NCBI GenBank assembly: GCA_963734625.1
Contig: CAVTHW010000004.1
Coordinates: 67,171 to 131,170, forward strand
Source: CAVTHW01 sp963734625
GTDB taxonomy: Bacteria; Acidobacteriota; Terriglobia; Bryobacterales; Bryobacteraceae
Length of the DNA stretch: 64,000 nt
Direction of reading: 5' to 3'
In this document: piece after piece, positions 8,715 to 17,378 of the stretch
Numbering within the stretch: the first letter of the stretch is position 1
Layout of the letters: the number at the start of each line of letters is the position of its first letter
Notes under the pieces: generated by a model
What the model was told of the DNA's origin: nothing
Database searches by the model: none
What the model saw: only the letters and a program-made list of their open reading frames with translations
Made by a program: the position numbers and the translations under genes

Positions 8715-10205
8715 TCAGCCGATCCTCAGGGGCGCGTACAGGTGCGCCACCTGTGCGGGATCCTCAAATGCGATCAACTCCCTGGCGGTCACCGCCACGT
8801 TGCTGTACTCGGCCGCGCGGTAGTCGGCGTAATCCCCAGCCCGGAAGTGATCGACCATTTCCCGCACCCCCGCCGCGATCGTGGTTTCGGCGCGGAAACC
8901 GAGAATGGTGCGGATCTTGTCGGTGCAGATCGCATAATTGCGGCGATCCTGCGGGTTCTCGGAAACCGCAATCTCCACCGGGCGATATGGCGAGACCACG
9001 CTCTTCACCTGTTCCGCCAGACCGAGAATGGTGGTGTCCAGGCGGTCATCTCCCACATTGAAAACCTGGCCCTGCGCGACATATGGGTCGGCTCGTAGCG
9101 TCATCGCGACGGCGCGCGCCAGGTCGCGGACGTGGATGAAGGGCCGCCACTGATTCGGGCCGATCACCGTGATCCGCCCGTCGGTCACGGCCTGGGCTGT
9201 AAACAGGTTCGCCACGAGGTCGAAACGCGGCCGCCGCGAATGTCCGAATACAGTCGCGAAGCGGAGGACGGTGACGAAGAAATCGTCACGCACGGTCCCC
9301 AGCAGTTCGCGCTCGCTGTCGATCTTGGTCTTCGCGTATAGCGACACCGGGTTGAGGGTGGCGGTCTCACTCACCTTCTTGTCGCTGACTCCGTATACCG
9401 AGCAACTGGAGGCGAAGATGAAGCGGTGGACGCCCAGTGACTCCGCCACTTCCCTGGCCATGCGGGTGGCGATGGTATTGGCGTGGCGCGTTAACTCGGG
9501 ACTCAAGGCGCAAGCTGGGTCGCCCACCAGCCCGGCCAAGTGCACCACCGCCGAGCAGTCCTTCATCGCGGCGGTGAGCTTGGCGATGTCGGTGACGTCG
9601 CCCGTGATCAGAGAGAAACGCGGGTGATTTCGGAACTCGGCCAGAGAGTTGTCGCCGAACATCAGCCGGTCCAGGACTCTTACCTCGCCGCCCTGGCTCA
9701 GCAGCGTGTCCACCGTGTGGGAGCCGATGTAACCGGCGCCGCCGATGACCAGCACCGGGCCCCGACGATTGATGGCGATCCGCGCCAGCGTCCGGTGGCG
9801 CCCCGTGTGGATGCCCAGCAGCAGGCGGGCGAGCACGATCGGACCGATCACGAGCATGGCCCACAGCACTACCACTGCCCGGTGATCGGCTACAGTCCAT
9901 GCCGCGCCGGCGCAGACCGTCACGGCCCCGGAAAGCACCACCGCCTTGAGGCGGGCCGACGAGGTGCGAAAACGCGAGTAGATGCCCAGCAATAGGTTCA
10001 GAAAAACGAGCACCGGCGGCAGTTCAATGGCGACGAAGAGGTCGCGCTGGCTGATGCCGCCCGGCAAGACCGCGCTACAAAAAGCGACCGACAGGAGACT
10101 CGATACGGCGGCCGCGCTGCCGTCGAACAGGATTCGTCCCTCCGTGGGCCCAACCCGGCTCAGGCCTCGGCCGATCCGCAATCTGATGTAGTCCGCCACC
10201 TGCAT
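8715..10205 (-). CDS. NAD-dependent epimerase/dehydratase fused to an N-terminal four-helix membrane domain
   Basis: The protein has 496 residues. Residues ~25-165 contain about four hydrophobic helices resembling the membrane domain of FlaA1/PglF/CapD-type proteins. From ~175 there is an extended SDR: VIGGAGYIGS (NAD loop), FASSCSVYG, YAKTK (catalytic YxxxK) and WRPFIHVRD. CapD-type proteins use a different dehydratase after this membrane domain; here the SDR looks like a GalE/RmlB-type epimerase/dehydratase, an unusual pairing. The ATG at 10205 has a good GAGGTG ribosome site; a GTG at 10211 is an alternative. It is the second gene of the operon. Confidence 0.82.
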   Translation of the reverse strand: MQVADYIRLRIGRGLSRVGPTEGRILFDGSAAAVSSLLSVAFCSAVLPGGISQRDLFVAIELPPVLVFLNLLLGIYSRFRTSSARLKAVVLSGAVTVCAGAAWTVADHRAVVVLWAMLVIGPIVLARLLLGIHTGRHRTLARIAINRRGPVLVIGGAGYIGSHTVDTLLSQGGEVRVLDRLMFGDNSLAEFRNHPRFSLITGDVTDIAKLTAAMKDCSAVVHLAGLVGDPACALSPELTRHANTIATRMAREVAESLGVHRFIFASSCSVYGVSDKKVSETATLNPVSLYAKTKIDSERELLGTVRDDFFVTVLRFATVFGHSRRPRFDLVANLFTAQAVTDGRITVIGPNQWRPFIHVRDLARAVAMTLRADPYVAQGQVFNVGDDRLDTTILGLAEQVKSVVSPYRPVEIAVSENPQDRRNYAICTDKIRTILGFRAETTIAAGVREMVDHFRAGDYADYRAAEYSNVAVTARELIAFEDPAQVAHLYAPLRIG

Positions 10206-10294
10206 CGACACACCTCAACTGTGGGTGCTCCTCTTCGACCAAGCCCAGTTCAGAATACCAGACATACCGTCCTTCCCGCTGTCCAGACGCCCGG

Positions 10295-11863
10295 TTACCA
10301 GCCAGGACCGGCAGAGCCTGGCTGGCCCGCCACAGGCTCGCAGCCGGCCAGGCTCAAAGCCTGTACCAGAGCGCTGTCCGGAGGTCGGTTGCGAGGCAGA
10401 TGGAGCAGCGAGCCGCGGACCACGCAATGCGGCGCGTACGCCGCGGCAATCTCCCGGCGGAGATCCGGCACGATGTGGTTGATGCCCCGCCATGTGCGTG
10501 CGGTTGACGTGGTGATCACCACATCGAATTCGGCGCTGCGGACCCGCGCAAGAACGGGCGGAAGGTTGACTGCCCACGACTGGAAAGCGTTGATTAGTGC
10601 CGGGGCAGGGTCGAGCAGGGCCAGGCGCTCCACGGTGGAGAAAATGCGGCGTCCCTGGAGCGCCTCCTGCAATCTCCGAAATGACGCATTGTCGGCGTCC
10701 AAGGCACCGAAGCCGATGTCGCGCCAGATGAACGCGTGGCCATAGAGGTTGCGGGCGGCCGGGAACGCGTACAGCAGCAGCATCAGCGCGACCGCCAGAA
10801 CCTCGACCGCGGCGCTGCGCCGAGCCGCCACCACCATCCGGAAGACGCCCAAAGTCGCGACCGGGACGATGGCGAACAGCGATTCGTAGAAGTAGTTGAT
10901 ATTGCCGCCCGGGTGGAGATCGGTGAGGGTTGCGATGCCGAATGAGATTGCGGCAAACAGCAGCAGCAGCGCCCACTGCGGCGTGACCCGCGCGAGGAAT
11001 AGCGGAATCGTCACTACCGACAGCAGGACCACCGGTTCGCTGAACACCCAGAGCAATAGCTGCAGGCACCCCGACACGTCGACCACGCCGAGCCGCATCG
11101 ACGTCACCTGCGCGATCATGCGCGGTTCCCGCAAGGACCACAGGGCGTAGGCTCCGGCCGAGGCGAAGACGCCCGCCCCCGTGAACCGGGCCAGGTCCAG
11201 CCACGACCGGCGGGCCAGAAGCCAGAGAAACCCTGCGGCCAGCGCCGCCACCATGGTGAACTTGAACTGCGTTGCGGCACCACCACACAGGCCGGCCAGG
11301 ACTATCCCCCGGGGAGATCGGGTCAACAGAAGCCGGATCGCTAGGAGCCCGCAGAAGATCGCCGGGAAATCGCCCCGGATCTGCAGGATCCACGGATACA
11401 TGCAGCCAATGGAGAGGGCCAGCAGCAGCCCCCACAGCCAACCGCGCCGCTCCGGAACCAGTTGGCGGGTGATGGATACCGCTGTAGCCACGCACAGAAA
11501 GAACGCCGCCACCGAGATTAGGCGCACCCCCAGAAATGGGTTCTCGAAGCTCACCATCCGGTCGGGCAGGGAAAACAGCACGTACACCAGCGGGCCGTAC
11601 GACGAAGGCGTGTACGGCGGCTGCGAGAGGTCGCGGTAGATCACGCCGCTGCGGAGGTACTGTTGCACATCGTACAGAACGTAGCTGTCGCCGTACCCGG
11701 CTTCGTCGAGCCGGAACAAGCTGGGAAACTCTGCAAGCAGCATAGCGACGGACAGGAAGCAGGAAACCAGGATCGCCGCGCGCACGCCGCCGCCGGCCAG
11801 CCTCACCTCGCCGCCCGGGGTTCGGGTCGCGAGGTGCTCCTGCGGACCACCCGTTTCCGTCAT
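10295..11863 (-). CDS. Multi-pass membrane protein, GT-C / GT39-like glycosyltransferase candidate
   Basis: A 522-residue protein with roughly ten hydrophobic helices. The first periplasmic loop carries LDEAGYGDSY, an acidic motif in the place where GT-C enzymes keep their catalytic Asp/Glu. The C-terminal third is soluble (from about GFGALDADNASFRRL). GT-C proteins move sugars from polyprenyl-phosphate donors on the periplasmic face, which would fit a locus with a dolichyl-phosphate-type GT2. The start ATG (MTETGG) precedes the first helix; a longer upstream frame is not membrane-like. The C-terminal tail is encoded by repeat-like sequence (CAGGCT/AGCCTG stretches). Confidence 0.7.
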   Translation of the reverse strand: MTETGGPQEHLATRTPGGEVRLAGGGVRAAILVSCFLSVAMLLAEFPSLFRLDEAGYGDSYVLYDVQQYLRSGVIYRDLSQPPYTPSSYGPLVYVLFSLPDRMVSFENPFLGVRLISVAAFFLCVATAVSITRQLVPERRGWLWGLLLALSIGCMYPWILQIRGDFPAIFCGLLAIRLLLTRSPRGIVLAGLCGGAATQFKFTMVAALAAGFLWLLARRSWLDLARFTGAGVFASAGAYALWSLREPRMIAQVTSMRLGVVDVSGCLQLLLWVFSEPVVLLSVVTIPLFLARVTPQWALLLLFAAISFGIATLTDLHPGGNINYFYESLFAIVPVATLGVFRMVVAARRSAAVEVLAVALMLLLYAFPAARNLYGHAFIWRDIGFGALDADNASFRRLQEALQGRRIFSTVERLALLDPAPALINAFQSWAVNLPPVLARVRSAEFDVVITTSTARTWRGINHIVPDLRREIAAAYAPHCVVRGSLLHLPRNRPPDSALVQALSLAGCEPVAGQPGSAGPGW

Positions 11864-12199
11864 TGCGCCACAGTATAACAGTGTTCCGGAAGAGGCGGCA
11901 ACGCGACACGCGGCCGGCGCAGTGTTGCGCGCCCGGCGATGGGGGGAGATGGACAACTCGCGCCGCCTCGCCGACGGCCGCACCCTCGCTTACGACTGCG
12001 GGCCCAACCGTGGTGCCCCCGACTACGCCTTTGTCGCTCTCGACTTGCGACCCGGCACGGCGTTTCTTCGTCGCCCTGCGCGGCCTCGGCCTGATCTGCT
12101 TTGTGTGCTTAGCCAAAACTCGATCGCGACGCAGAGCGACGTTTACGGAACGGTGGAAGTGGTCTGATGCGGTGAGGCGCTCGTTGAGGGCGGGAGCCG

Positions 12200-12391
12200 C
12201 TAATTTGGACAGCAGTGACTACGGAATAGCTTTTCACGGTCCAAACTGAAAACCGTGAAACCAGCAAGGTGCCCTCCATAGACCCGCGAGAGCACTTTCG
12301 GGAAGTACCGCTTGAATTCTTTTCTGAGACGATCAAAGGGCGGCTCCGCCGCATAGTCGCCGGTGTGTGTAAGCACCAGATGGGTAGCCAC
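12200..12391 (-). pseudogene. C-terminal remnant of a lost protein (possibly a membrane glycosyltransferase)
   Basis: About 63 codons read like genuine protein (ATHLVLTHTGDYAAEPPF, then FKRYFPKVLSRVYGGHLAG) and end at a stop, but the frame upstream is unstructured and has no plausible start. The style resembles the soluble tail of GT39-like membrane glycosyltransferases, which often end in a THLVLT... strand followed by an F..Y.VF.L strand. The family assignment is inference. It lies in a 925-base stretch (11864-12788) with no intact gene. Confidence 0.4.
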
Positions 12392-12551
12392 TAAAGAGAA
12401 AACCCGGTTCGCAGGAGAGCCGGGGGAATCACTGCGGCCCCCCCGGATGCATGAAGCCCAGGCGCGGATTCCGTGGAGCGATTCCGGACGGGTTGAGAGA
12501 TACCAGGAATCTTTGGCTGTAGAATGATCGAAGGCCGGCGAGGATTTGAGT

Positions 12552-12725
12552 ATGCGCGCCACCGCCGTCATCCTCCCCTTCAACGAGCGGGAGAGTTTGC
12601 CCCGGCTCGTCGAGATTATGCGCTCTCCCACGGCAAGAGGAGAGAATCCCGCCGGGCTAGCCGCGGTCAATCGGGAATTGGCCGCCAGAGCCACGGCTGA
12701 AACTACAAATCGGAAGCTGAGGTGA
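12552..12725 (+). pseudogene. N-terminal fragment of a family 2 glycosyltransferase
   Basis: The 57-codon frame opens with MRATAVILPFNERESLPRLV, the first strand and loop of GT2 enzymes (ILPFNERES matches the V.IP.YNE..S consensus). After about 23 codons the homology stops and the frame runs out. A TAGAAT box lies about 35 bases upstream. The rest of the gene is absent, so this is a deletion remnant beside the other remnant at 12200-12391. Between 11864 and 12200 I see only short unstructured frames. Confidence 0.55.
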
Positions 12726-12809
12726 CCGAAGATTCCGGTTTCCGCAGGATCCTGGAGAACCGCTTGAAGGCGCTCTGCCGCCCGTCGTATGCTGGACACT
12801 CGCGGCAGG

Positions 12810-14270
12810 ATGGCCCGGCGAGGTTCCGTGAGAAAGAGATTTGATTCGCGTCTTTTGCCCGTTGCAGTCGTGTCCCTGCTGCTGATTGTCCCGTGTTTCT
12901 GGCAGCAAAGGATCCAGGCGGGGGACCTGTCGAGTCACGTATACAACGCTTGGCTGGCGCGCGAAGCAACGGAGGGCAAGTTGGAGGGGGTGAGGGTCGT
13001 CCCCCAGCGCACAAATATCCTCTTCGACCTCATGCTCAGCCAATTGATCGACAGACTCGGATTGGAGACCGGTCAAAAAGTCCTGATGGCGCTTCTGGTG
13101 CTGGTTCTGTTCTGGGGCAGTTTCGCCTTCGTGAATGCGTCTGGGGCGGGGCGAGCGTGGAGTGTGGCGCCAGTCCTGGCAATCCTGGCCTATGGCTGGA
13201 CATTCCACATGGGCTTCTGCAACTTCTACCTGTCAACCGGCCTCTCGCTCTTGTACCTGGGTTTGAGTTGGAAGTGGAACGCTAAGCGTCTGGCCTGGAC
13301 GCTGCCTTTGCTCGGGTTGGCTGCCACGGCTCATATGCTACCTGTGGCGTGGGCGCTCTGCGTTCAGACCTACGCCTATTCCGCCTCAAAGCTGCGAGGC
13401 GAGAGGCGTCCTCTACTATTTGGAGCGGCTCTGGCAGGGTTGCTTGCCATTCGCTGGCTTCTGGGCGCTTGGTTCCCCATCCGTTGGAACGTCTGGCAGT
13501 TTCTGTTCTTGTCCGGTGTTGATCAGGCATGGATTTACGGACCCAAGTATGCCGCCATTTCGTTTGGGCTGCTCTTCCTCGCCAGCCTTGCATTCCTCGT
13601 CAGGGCGGCCAAGGCCGGTCTTACGGGCCTCGCGGGAAGCGTCCGTCTGCACATCGCGCTACTGACGGCGGCGGCAATCATGATCCTACCGAACAGCGTT
13701 CAACTCCCTCAATACAATCACGCGCTGGCCTATATTTCGCAGCGGATGTCTCTTTTGCTTGCCGTCCTTTTGTGTGCCGGATTGGCGGCGGAACAGAATT
13801 ACAGGCGTGCGGCGGCGGTATGCAGCGGCTTCGCCCTTATCTTCTTCTCGTTTCTCTATGTTGATTCACGTGCGCTGAATTCGCTCGAAGGAGAGATGGA
13901 GAGCTTGCTGGCGGAAGCGCCTCCGAGGGCGCGGGTCATCAGCGCGCTGTCGGACTCATCCGCCCGCATAGACCCGCTGCTGCACATGGTTGACCGAGCC
14001 TGCATCGGCAGGTGTTACAGCTACGGCAATTATGAGCCCTCCACGGCCCAGTTCCGCCTCCGCGCCGACCGGGGGAATCGCATAGTGCTGACCGATTACG
14101 GCGAAACATACGCAGTGGGTGAAGGAACGTACGTCGTTAAAGAGAAGGATGGGGTCCTCCAGCAGGTGCGCGCTTGCCAAGCCGACGGCGTACGGCTGTG
14201 CCTGGCCGCGCTGAAGCCAGGCGACGTTACTCGCAAGACTGAACTGAAGGTTTTGCCGCGACTCTGGTAG
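12810..14270 (+). CDS. Multi-pass membrane protein of unknown function
   Basis: The protein has 486 residues, starting from MARRGSVRKRF; an ATG seven codons earlier (12789) is possible. After a basic N-terminus comes a helix (LLPVAVVSLLLIVPCFW), a loop QAGDLSSHVYNAWLAREA whose Asp sits where GT-C enzymes carry their acidic residue, then eight to ten helices. A soluble C-terminal domain of about 130 residues includes several cysteines (RACIGRCYSYGNYEPS). I do not recognise a named family. It borders the glycan locus on the opposite strand, so a role in exopolysaccharide or glycolipid assembly is plausible but unproven. Confidence 0.6.
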   Translation: MARRGSVRKRFDSRLLPVAVVSLLLIVPCFWQQRIQAGDLSSHVYNAWLAREATEGKLEGVRVVPQRTNILFDLMLSQLIDRLGLETGQKVLMALLVLVLFWGSFAFVNASGAGRAWSVAPVLAILAYGWTFHMGFCNFYLSTGLSLLYLGLSWKWNAKRLAWTLPLLGLAATAHMLPVAWALCVQTYAYSASKLRGERRPLLFGAALAGLLAIRWLLGAWFPIRWNVWQFLFLSGVDQAWIYGPKYAAISFGLLFLASLAFLVRAAKAGLTGLAGSVRLHIALLTAAAIMILPNSVQLPQYNHALAYISQRMSLLLAVLLCAGLAAEQNYRRAAAVCSGFALIFFSFLYVDSRALNSLEGEMESLLAEAPPRARVISALSDSSARIDPLLHMVDRACIGRCYSYGNYEPSTAQFRLRADRGNRIVLTDYGETYAVGEGTYVVKEKDGVLQQVRACQADGVRLCLAALKPGDVTRKTELKVLPRLW

Positions 14271-14601
14271 TCCTCCGGGGCTACTGCCGGCCAATTGGCC
14301 GATTATCGATCACAACGAGAAACGGATCATATCTCCTGTCGCCGCGGCGGCTTAGGGTTTCTGTCGCCGCGAAAGTGAGCGACCCGCGCTTATCCTGAAG
14401 AAGAGCGCTTCCGCTTTCTTGCGCGGGCGCTATGCGCGTGCAGTCCTCGCCCTGCGAAACGAACCCAGATTCGGCTGGCACGCGGAGGGACGATAGCGGT
14501 ATCCTTGATCGATGCCGGCTGGCCGCTTTGCCAGGGAGTCAGGCTGAGGCTCGGGCCGGGTCACCGACTCCGTAGCAGGGGATTTGGAAAGAAGAAAGAG
14601 C
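14271..14601. other. Gene-free interval with a 12-bp palindrome
   Basis: No convincing gene is seen. GGCCAATTGGCC at 14289-14300 is a perfect 12-bp palindrome just after the membrane-protein stop. A 66-codon minus-strand frame (14281-14481) ends in GDRRYDPFLVVIDNRPIGRQ; it matches nothing I recognise and has no ribosome site. The segment before 14602 is AG-rich and gives the ribosome site of the next gene. Confidence 0.4.
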
Positions 14602-15729
14602 ATGCTCTATACCAGACGAGATGTTGGAAAAATTGCACTGGCCTCCGTCCCGGCGGCCAGCCTGATGGCGGCGGCCAAGCCGAATTCTCTTTTTGGCGGG
14701 GTACAGATCGGCGCCATTACATACAGTTTCCGCGGACTGCCGGCTACGGCAGAGGACACCCTTAAATATTGTCTGCAGTGCGGCATCAGCGCGATCGAGC
14801 TGATGAGCGGCCCGGCAGATAGTTTTGCAGGCGCTCCAGCGGGGGGCCGCGGCGGTGGTGGTATGCCGGGCGGCGGCATGCCCGGTGGCGGAATGGCAGG
14901 TGGTGCGCGGGCCGCTGCACCGGGTGCAGCCCCAGGTGGCGCTCCGGGTGGAGCCCCAGGTGGAGCCCCGGGAGCGGCGCGGGCCGGCGGCGGACAGGGC
15001 GGCGGCCGGGCGCCATTGACTCCTGAACAGCAGGAAGCCCAGAAGAAGGCACAGGCAGCACTCAGGACGTGGCGCGAGACGGTTTCCATGGACAAGTTCA
15101 AGGCCTTCCGCAAGATGTACAACGACGCGGGAGTGAAGATCTACGCCTATAAGCTAGAGCCGAACATGACCATGTCGGACGGCGAATACGCCTACATCTG
15201 GAACGTGGCCCAGGCGCTGGGCGCCAACCACGTCACCATGGAACTGCCGACTGACGACAAGCTGCTGGCGCGGGTCGCCGCATACGCCGAGAAGCGCAAG
15301 CTGCGGATCGCATTCCACACCCACGGCCAGGGCGGTTCCTCCGGTTTCGACAGAGTGTTGAATGCGTCGAAGTACACCGCGCTCAATCTCGACGTGGGCC
15401 ACTACTTCGGCGTCAACGGCGAGTCTCCGGCCCCATTGGTTGAGAAGTACGCCGACCGGATCGCCAGCTTGCACCTGAAAGACCGCGCGGCTCCTCCTCC
15501 TGCAACCGCACCAACCGGCGCCGAGGCCGGCAGGGGTGGTGGCCGGGGTGGCGCGAACATGCCCTGGGGACAGGGCGGAACGCCGCTCAAGGAAGTCCTG
15601 CTGCTAATGAAGAAGAAGAAGTACAAGTTCCCGGGCAGCATCGAGTATGAGTACCAGACGCCGCAGGGGTCTGACACTCTGACCGAAATAACGAAGTGCG
15701 TCGAGTACTGCAAGAACATACTTGTGTAG
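14602..15729 (+). CDS. Tat-exported sugar phosphate isomerase/epimerase-like TIM barrel with a Gly/Ala/Pro insert
   Basis: The 375-residue protein is an AP-endonuclease-2-type TIM barrel (xylose isomerase-like). It has a twin-arginine-like N-terminus (TRRDVGK then an Ala-rich stretch), IGAITYSFRG, LQCGISAIELMSG, an EL..D barrel strand, FHTHGQGG, LDVGHYFGVNG and IASLHLKDR, all typical barrel-strand ends. Residues ~80-140 are a low-complexity insert of GGGMPGG, APGGAPGG and similar repeats, and a second short Gly-rich run precedes NMPWGQGG. The ATG follows GAAAGAAGAAAGAG; a TTG six codons upstream is an alternative. Likely envelope-located; the substrate is unknown. Confidence 0.8.
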   Translation: MLYTRRDVGKIALASVPAASLMAAAKPNSLFGGVQIGAITYSFRGLPATAEDTLKYCLQCGISAIELMSGPADSFAGAPAGGRGGGGMPGGGMPGGGMAGGARAAAPGAAPGGAPGGAPGGAPGAARAGGGQGGGRAPLTPEQQEAQKKAQAALRTWRETVSMDKFKAFRKMYNDAGVKIYAYKLEPNMTMSDGEYAYIWNVAQALGANHVTMELPTDDKLLARVAAYAEKRKLRIAFHTHGQGGSSGFDRVLNASKYTALNLDVGHYFGVNGESPAPLVEKYADRIASLHLKDRAAPPPATAPTGAEAGRGGGRGGANMPWGQGGTPLKEVLLLMKKKKYKFPGSIEYEYQTPQGSDTLTEITKCVEYCKNILV

Positions 15730-15753
15730 CACTGGCGAACGTTGAGTAAACGT

Positions 15754-15780
15754 GCTGCCGCCGGCCGGGCCGGCGGCAGC
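15754..15780. terminator. 12-bp perfect GC hairpin between isomerase and cyclophilin genes
   Basis: GCTGCCGCCGGC and GCCGGCGGCAGC pair perfectly around CGG, 24 bases after the isomerase stop. No U-tract follows, so it may act as an RNA 3'-end stabiliser rather than an intrinsic terminator. A TAGAAT (-10-like) box about 8 bases after it could start the cyclophilin transcript. Confidence 0.5.
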
Positions 15781-15824
15781 GCCTGCTAGAATAGGCAGTT
15801 AATATCCACAGAGGAAAACTCACT

Positions 15825-16469
15825 ATGACCCGATTGTTATTGTTTGCGCTGGTGGCCGCCGCCGCTTTCGCGCAGAGTCCGATTTCGGCCCCCCCGGCCA
15901 GCCCCGAACAGGCCAAGGGAAGGAAGAACGGCCTGTATGCCCGGCTGGTCACTTCAATGGGCGCCATTACCGTTCAACTGTACGAGATGGAATCGCCGGA
16001 GACGGTGCGCAGCTTCGTCGGACTGTCCCTGGGCACCAAGCCCTGGAAAGACCCGAAAACGGGGCAGACCAAGACGACGCCGCTGTACAGCGGAACCATC
16101 TTCCACCGGGTGATCCCCGACTTCATGATCCAGGGCGGAGACCCGCTGGGCACCGGCACGGGCGACGGCGGATTCACCATTCCCGACGAATGGAGCCGGT
16201 CTAAGCTGGACTTCTCTGGTCCCGGGCGCCTGGCCATGGCCAATGCCGGACCCAAGACCACCGGCACTCAGTTCTTCATCACCGAAGCGCCGACCGTGTT
16301 CCTGAACCAGAAGCACACGATTTTCGGGCAGGTGGTAGATGGCCAGAACCTGGTCGGCAAGATCGCCAGAGTGCCGCGGAACGCCAGCGACAGGCCGAAC
16401 ACGCCCGTGGTATTGGAGAAGGTTGAGATTTTCCGGGTTGGCTCCGAGCCGGCCGCGGCTAAGAAGTAA
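15825..16469 (+). CDS. Cyclophilin-type peptidyl-prolyl cis-trans isomerase, exported
   Basis: The 214-residue protein has a short Sec-type signal (MTRLLLFALVAAAAFAQ). The cyclophilin core shows FHRVIPDFMIQGGDP (catalytic Arg and QGGDP), GRLAMANAGPKTTGTQFFIT (QFFIT motif) and KHTIFGQVVDG. The size and the insert GTKPWKDPKTGQTKTT are usual for bacterial periplasmic cyclophilins. It assists proline isomerisation of folding exported proteins. The ribosome site AGAGGAAAA precedes the ATG. Probably monocistronic, flanked by hairpins on both sides. Confidence 0.92.
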   Translation: MTRLLLFALVAAAAFAQSPISAPPASPEQAKGRKNGLYARLVTSMGAITVQLYEMESPETVRSFVGLSLGTKPWKDPKTGQTKTTPLYSGTIFHRVIPDFMIQGGDPLGTGTGDGGFTIPDEWSRSKLDFSGPGRLAMANAGPKTTGTQFFITEAPTVFLNQKHTIFGQVVDGQNLVGKIARVPRNASDRPNTPVVLEKVEIFRVGSEPAAAKK

Positions 16470-16495
16470 CCTGCCCGGCCAGGTCTAATTCAATA

Positions 16496-16518
16496 GGGCG
16501 GCGGCCCGCACGCCGCCC
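16496..16518. terminator. GC-rich hairpin after the cyclophilin gene
   Basis: GGGCGGC and GCCGCCC form a 7-bp perfect stem with a 9-base loop, 27 bases after the stop codon. No T-run follows. Confidence 0.4.
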
Positions 16519-16624
16519 ACTTCATCCGTAACCCTCCCGCTCCGGATCTGTTTCCGACACCCTCCTACCGGCGATGGCCAAATCTGCCGATCTAACTTCC
16601 GGAGGACCTTCAATCTGAAGGATC

Positions 16625-17371
16625 ATGTTTTCCAGCATCACCACCGAGGATGCCTGCGCGGAACGGGAGCGCCTGATTCTGGAGCACCTGCCGCAAGTGC
16701 GCCTCATCGCCCGCCGCATCCATGAGCGGGTGCCCGAGAGCGTCAGCCTGGACGACCTGGTGTCGGCCGGGGTCGTGGGATTGATCTCGGCGGTTGACAA
16801 TTTCGATCCGGCGCAGAACGTGAAGCTGCGCACCTATGCCGAATACAAGATAAGGGGCGCGATCCTGGACAGCCTGCGGGGCTTGGATTGGGCCTCCCGG
16901 GACCTGCGGCGCAAGGCTAAACAGATCGAGGCCGCCGTGGGGCGCGCCGAACAGATCTTGGGGCGGGTGGCAGGTGAAGAGGAGATCGCGGCGGAACTCA
17001 AACTCGGCCTGGACGAGTATCGCGAGTGGCTCACGGATGTCCGCGGGCTGTCCCTCAACAGCCTGGACTACGGCTCGGACCAGGAGGACGGCAAGCACCT
17101 GCTCGAAACGATTTCCGACAACCAGGAGCATTGGCCCTCCAGCTTGCTGGAGTCCAGCGAACTGGAACGGTTGCTGGCGGAGACCATCGAGAAGATGCCC
17201 GCGGTCGAACGCACGATCCTGAGCTTGTATTACCGGGAGGAGCTGACTCTGCGGGAGATCGGCGACGTGATGCGGCTGCACCTGTCACGGATCAGCCAGC
17301 TTAAATCGCAGGCCATCTTGCGCCTGCGCGTCTCGCTCGGGAAGGTCTGGCCGCTGACCCACGGGAGGTAG
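16625..17371 (+). CDS. FliA/WhiG-family RNA polymerase sigma factor
   Basis: A 248-residue sigma-70-type factor. Region 2 shows VSLDDLVSAGVVGLI and YAEYKIRGAILDSLRGLDWASRDLRRK, a hallmark of the FliA/WhiG/SigF group. Region 3 is EEEIAAELKLGLDEYREW, and region 4 is LREIGDVMRLHLSRISQLKSQAI, the HTH that reads -35 elements. No flagellar or chemotaxis genes adjoin it, so its regulon is unknown. In other phyla the group controls motility, sporulation or stress genes. It converges with dnaB with 7 bases between the stops. Confidence 0.9.
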   Translation: MFSSITTEDACAERERLILEHLPQVRLIARRIHERVPESVSLDDLVSAGVVGLISAVDNFDPAQNVKLRTYAEYKIRGAILDSLRGLDWASRDLRRKAKQIEAAVGRAEQILGRVAGEEEIAAELKLGLDEYREWLTDVRGLSLNSLDYGSDQEDGKHLLETISDNQEHWPSSLLESSELERLLAETIEKMPAVERTILSLYYREELTLREIGDVMRLHLSRISQLKSQAILRLRVSLGKVWPLTHGR

Positions 17372-17378
17372 GGACAGC

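Noticed and set aside
10215..12116. 633-codon minus-strand frame overlapping the membrane protein at 10295-11863
   Set aside because: It is a GC-rich shadow with Arg/Gly/Pro-heavy composition and no membrane or domain pattern; the overlapping frame is a clear multi-pass membrane protein.
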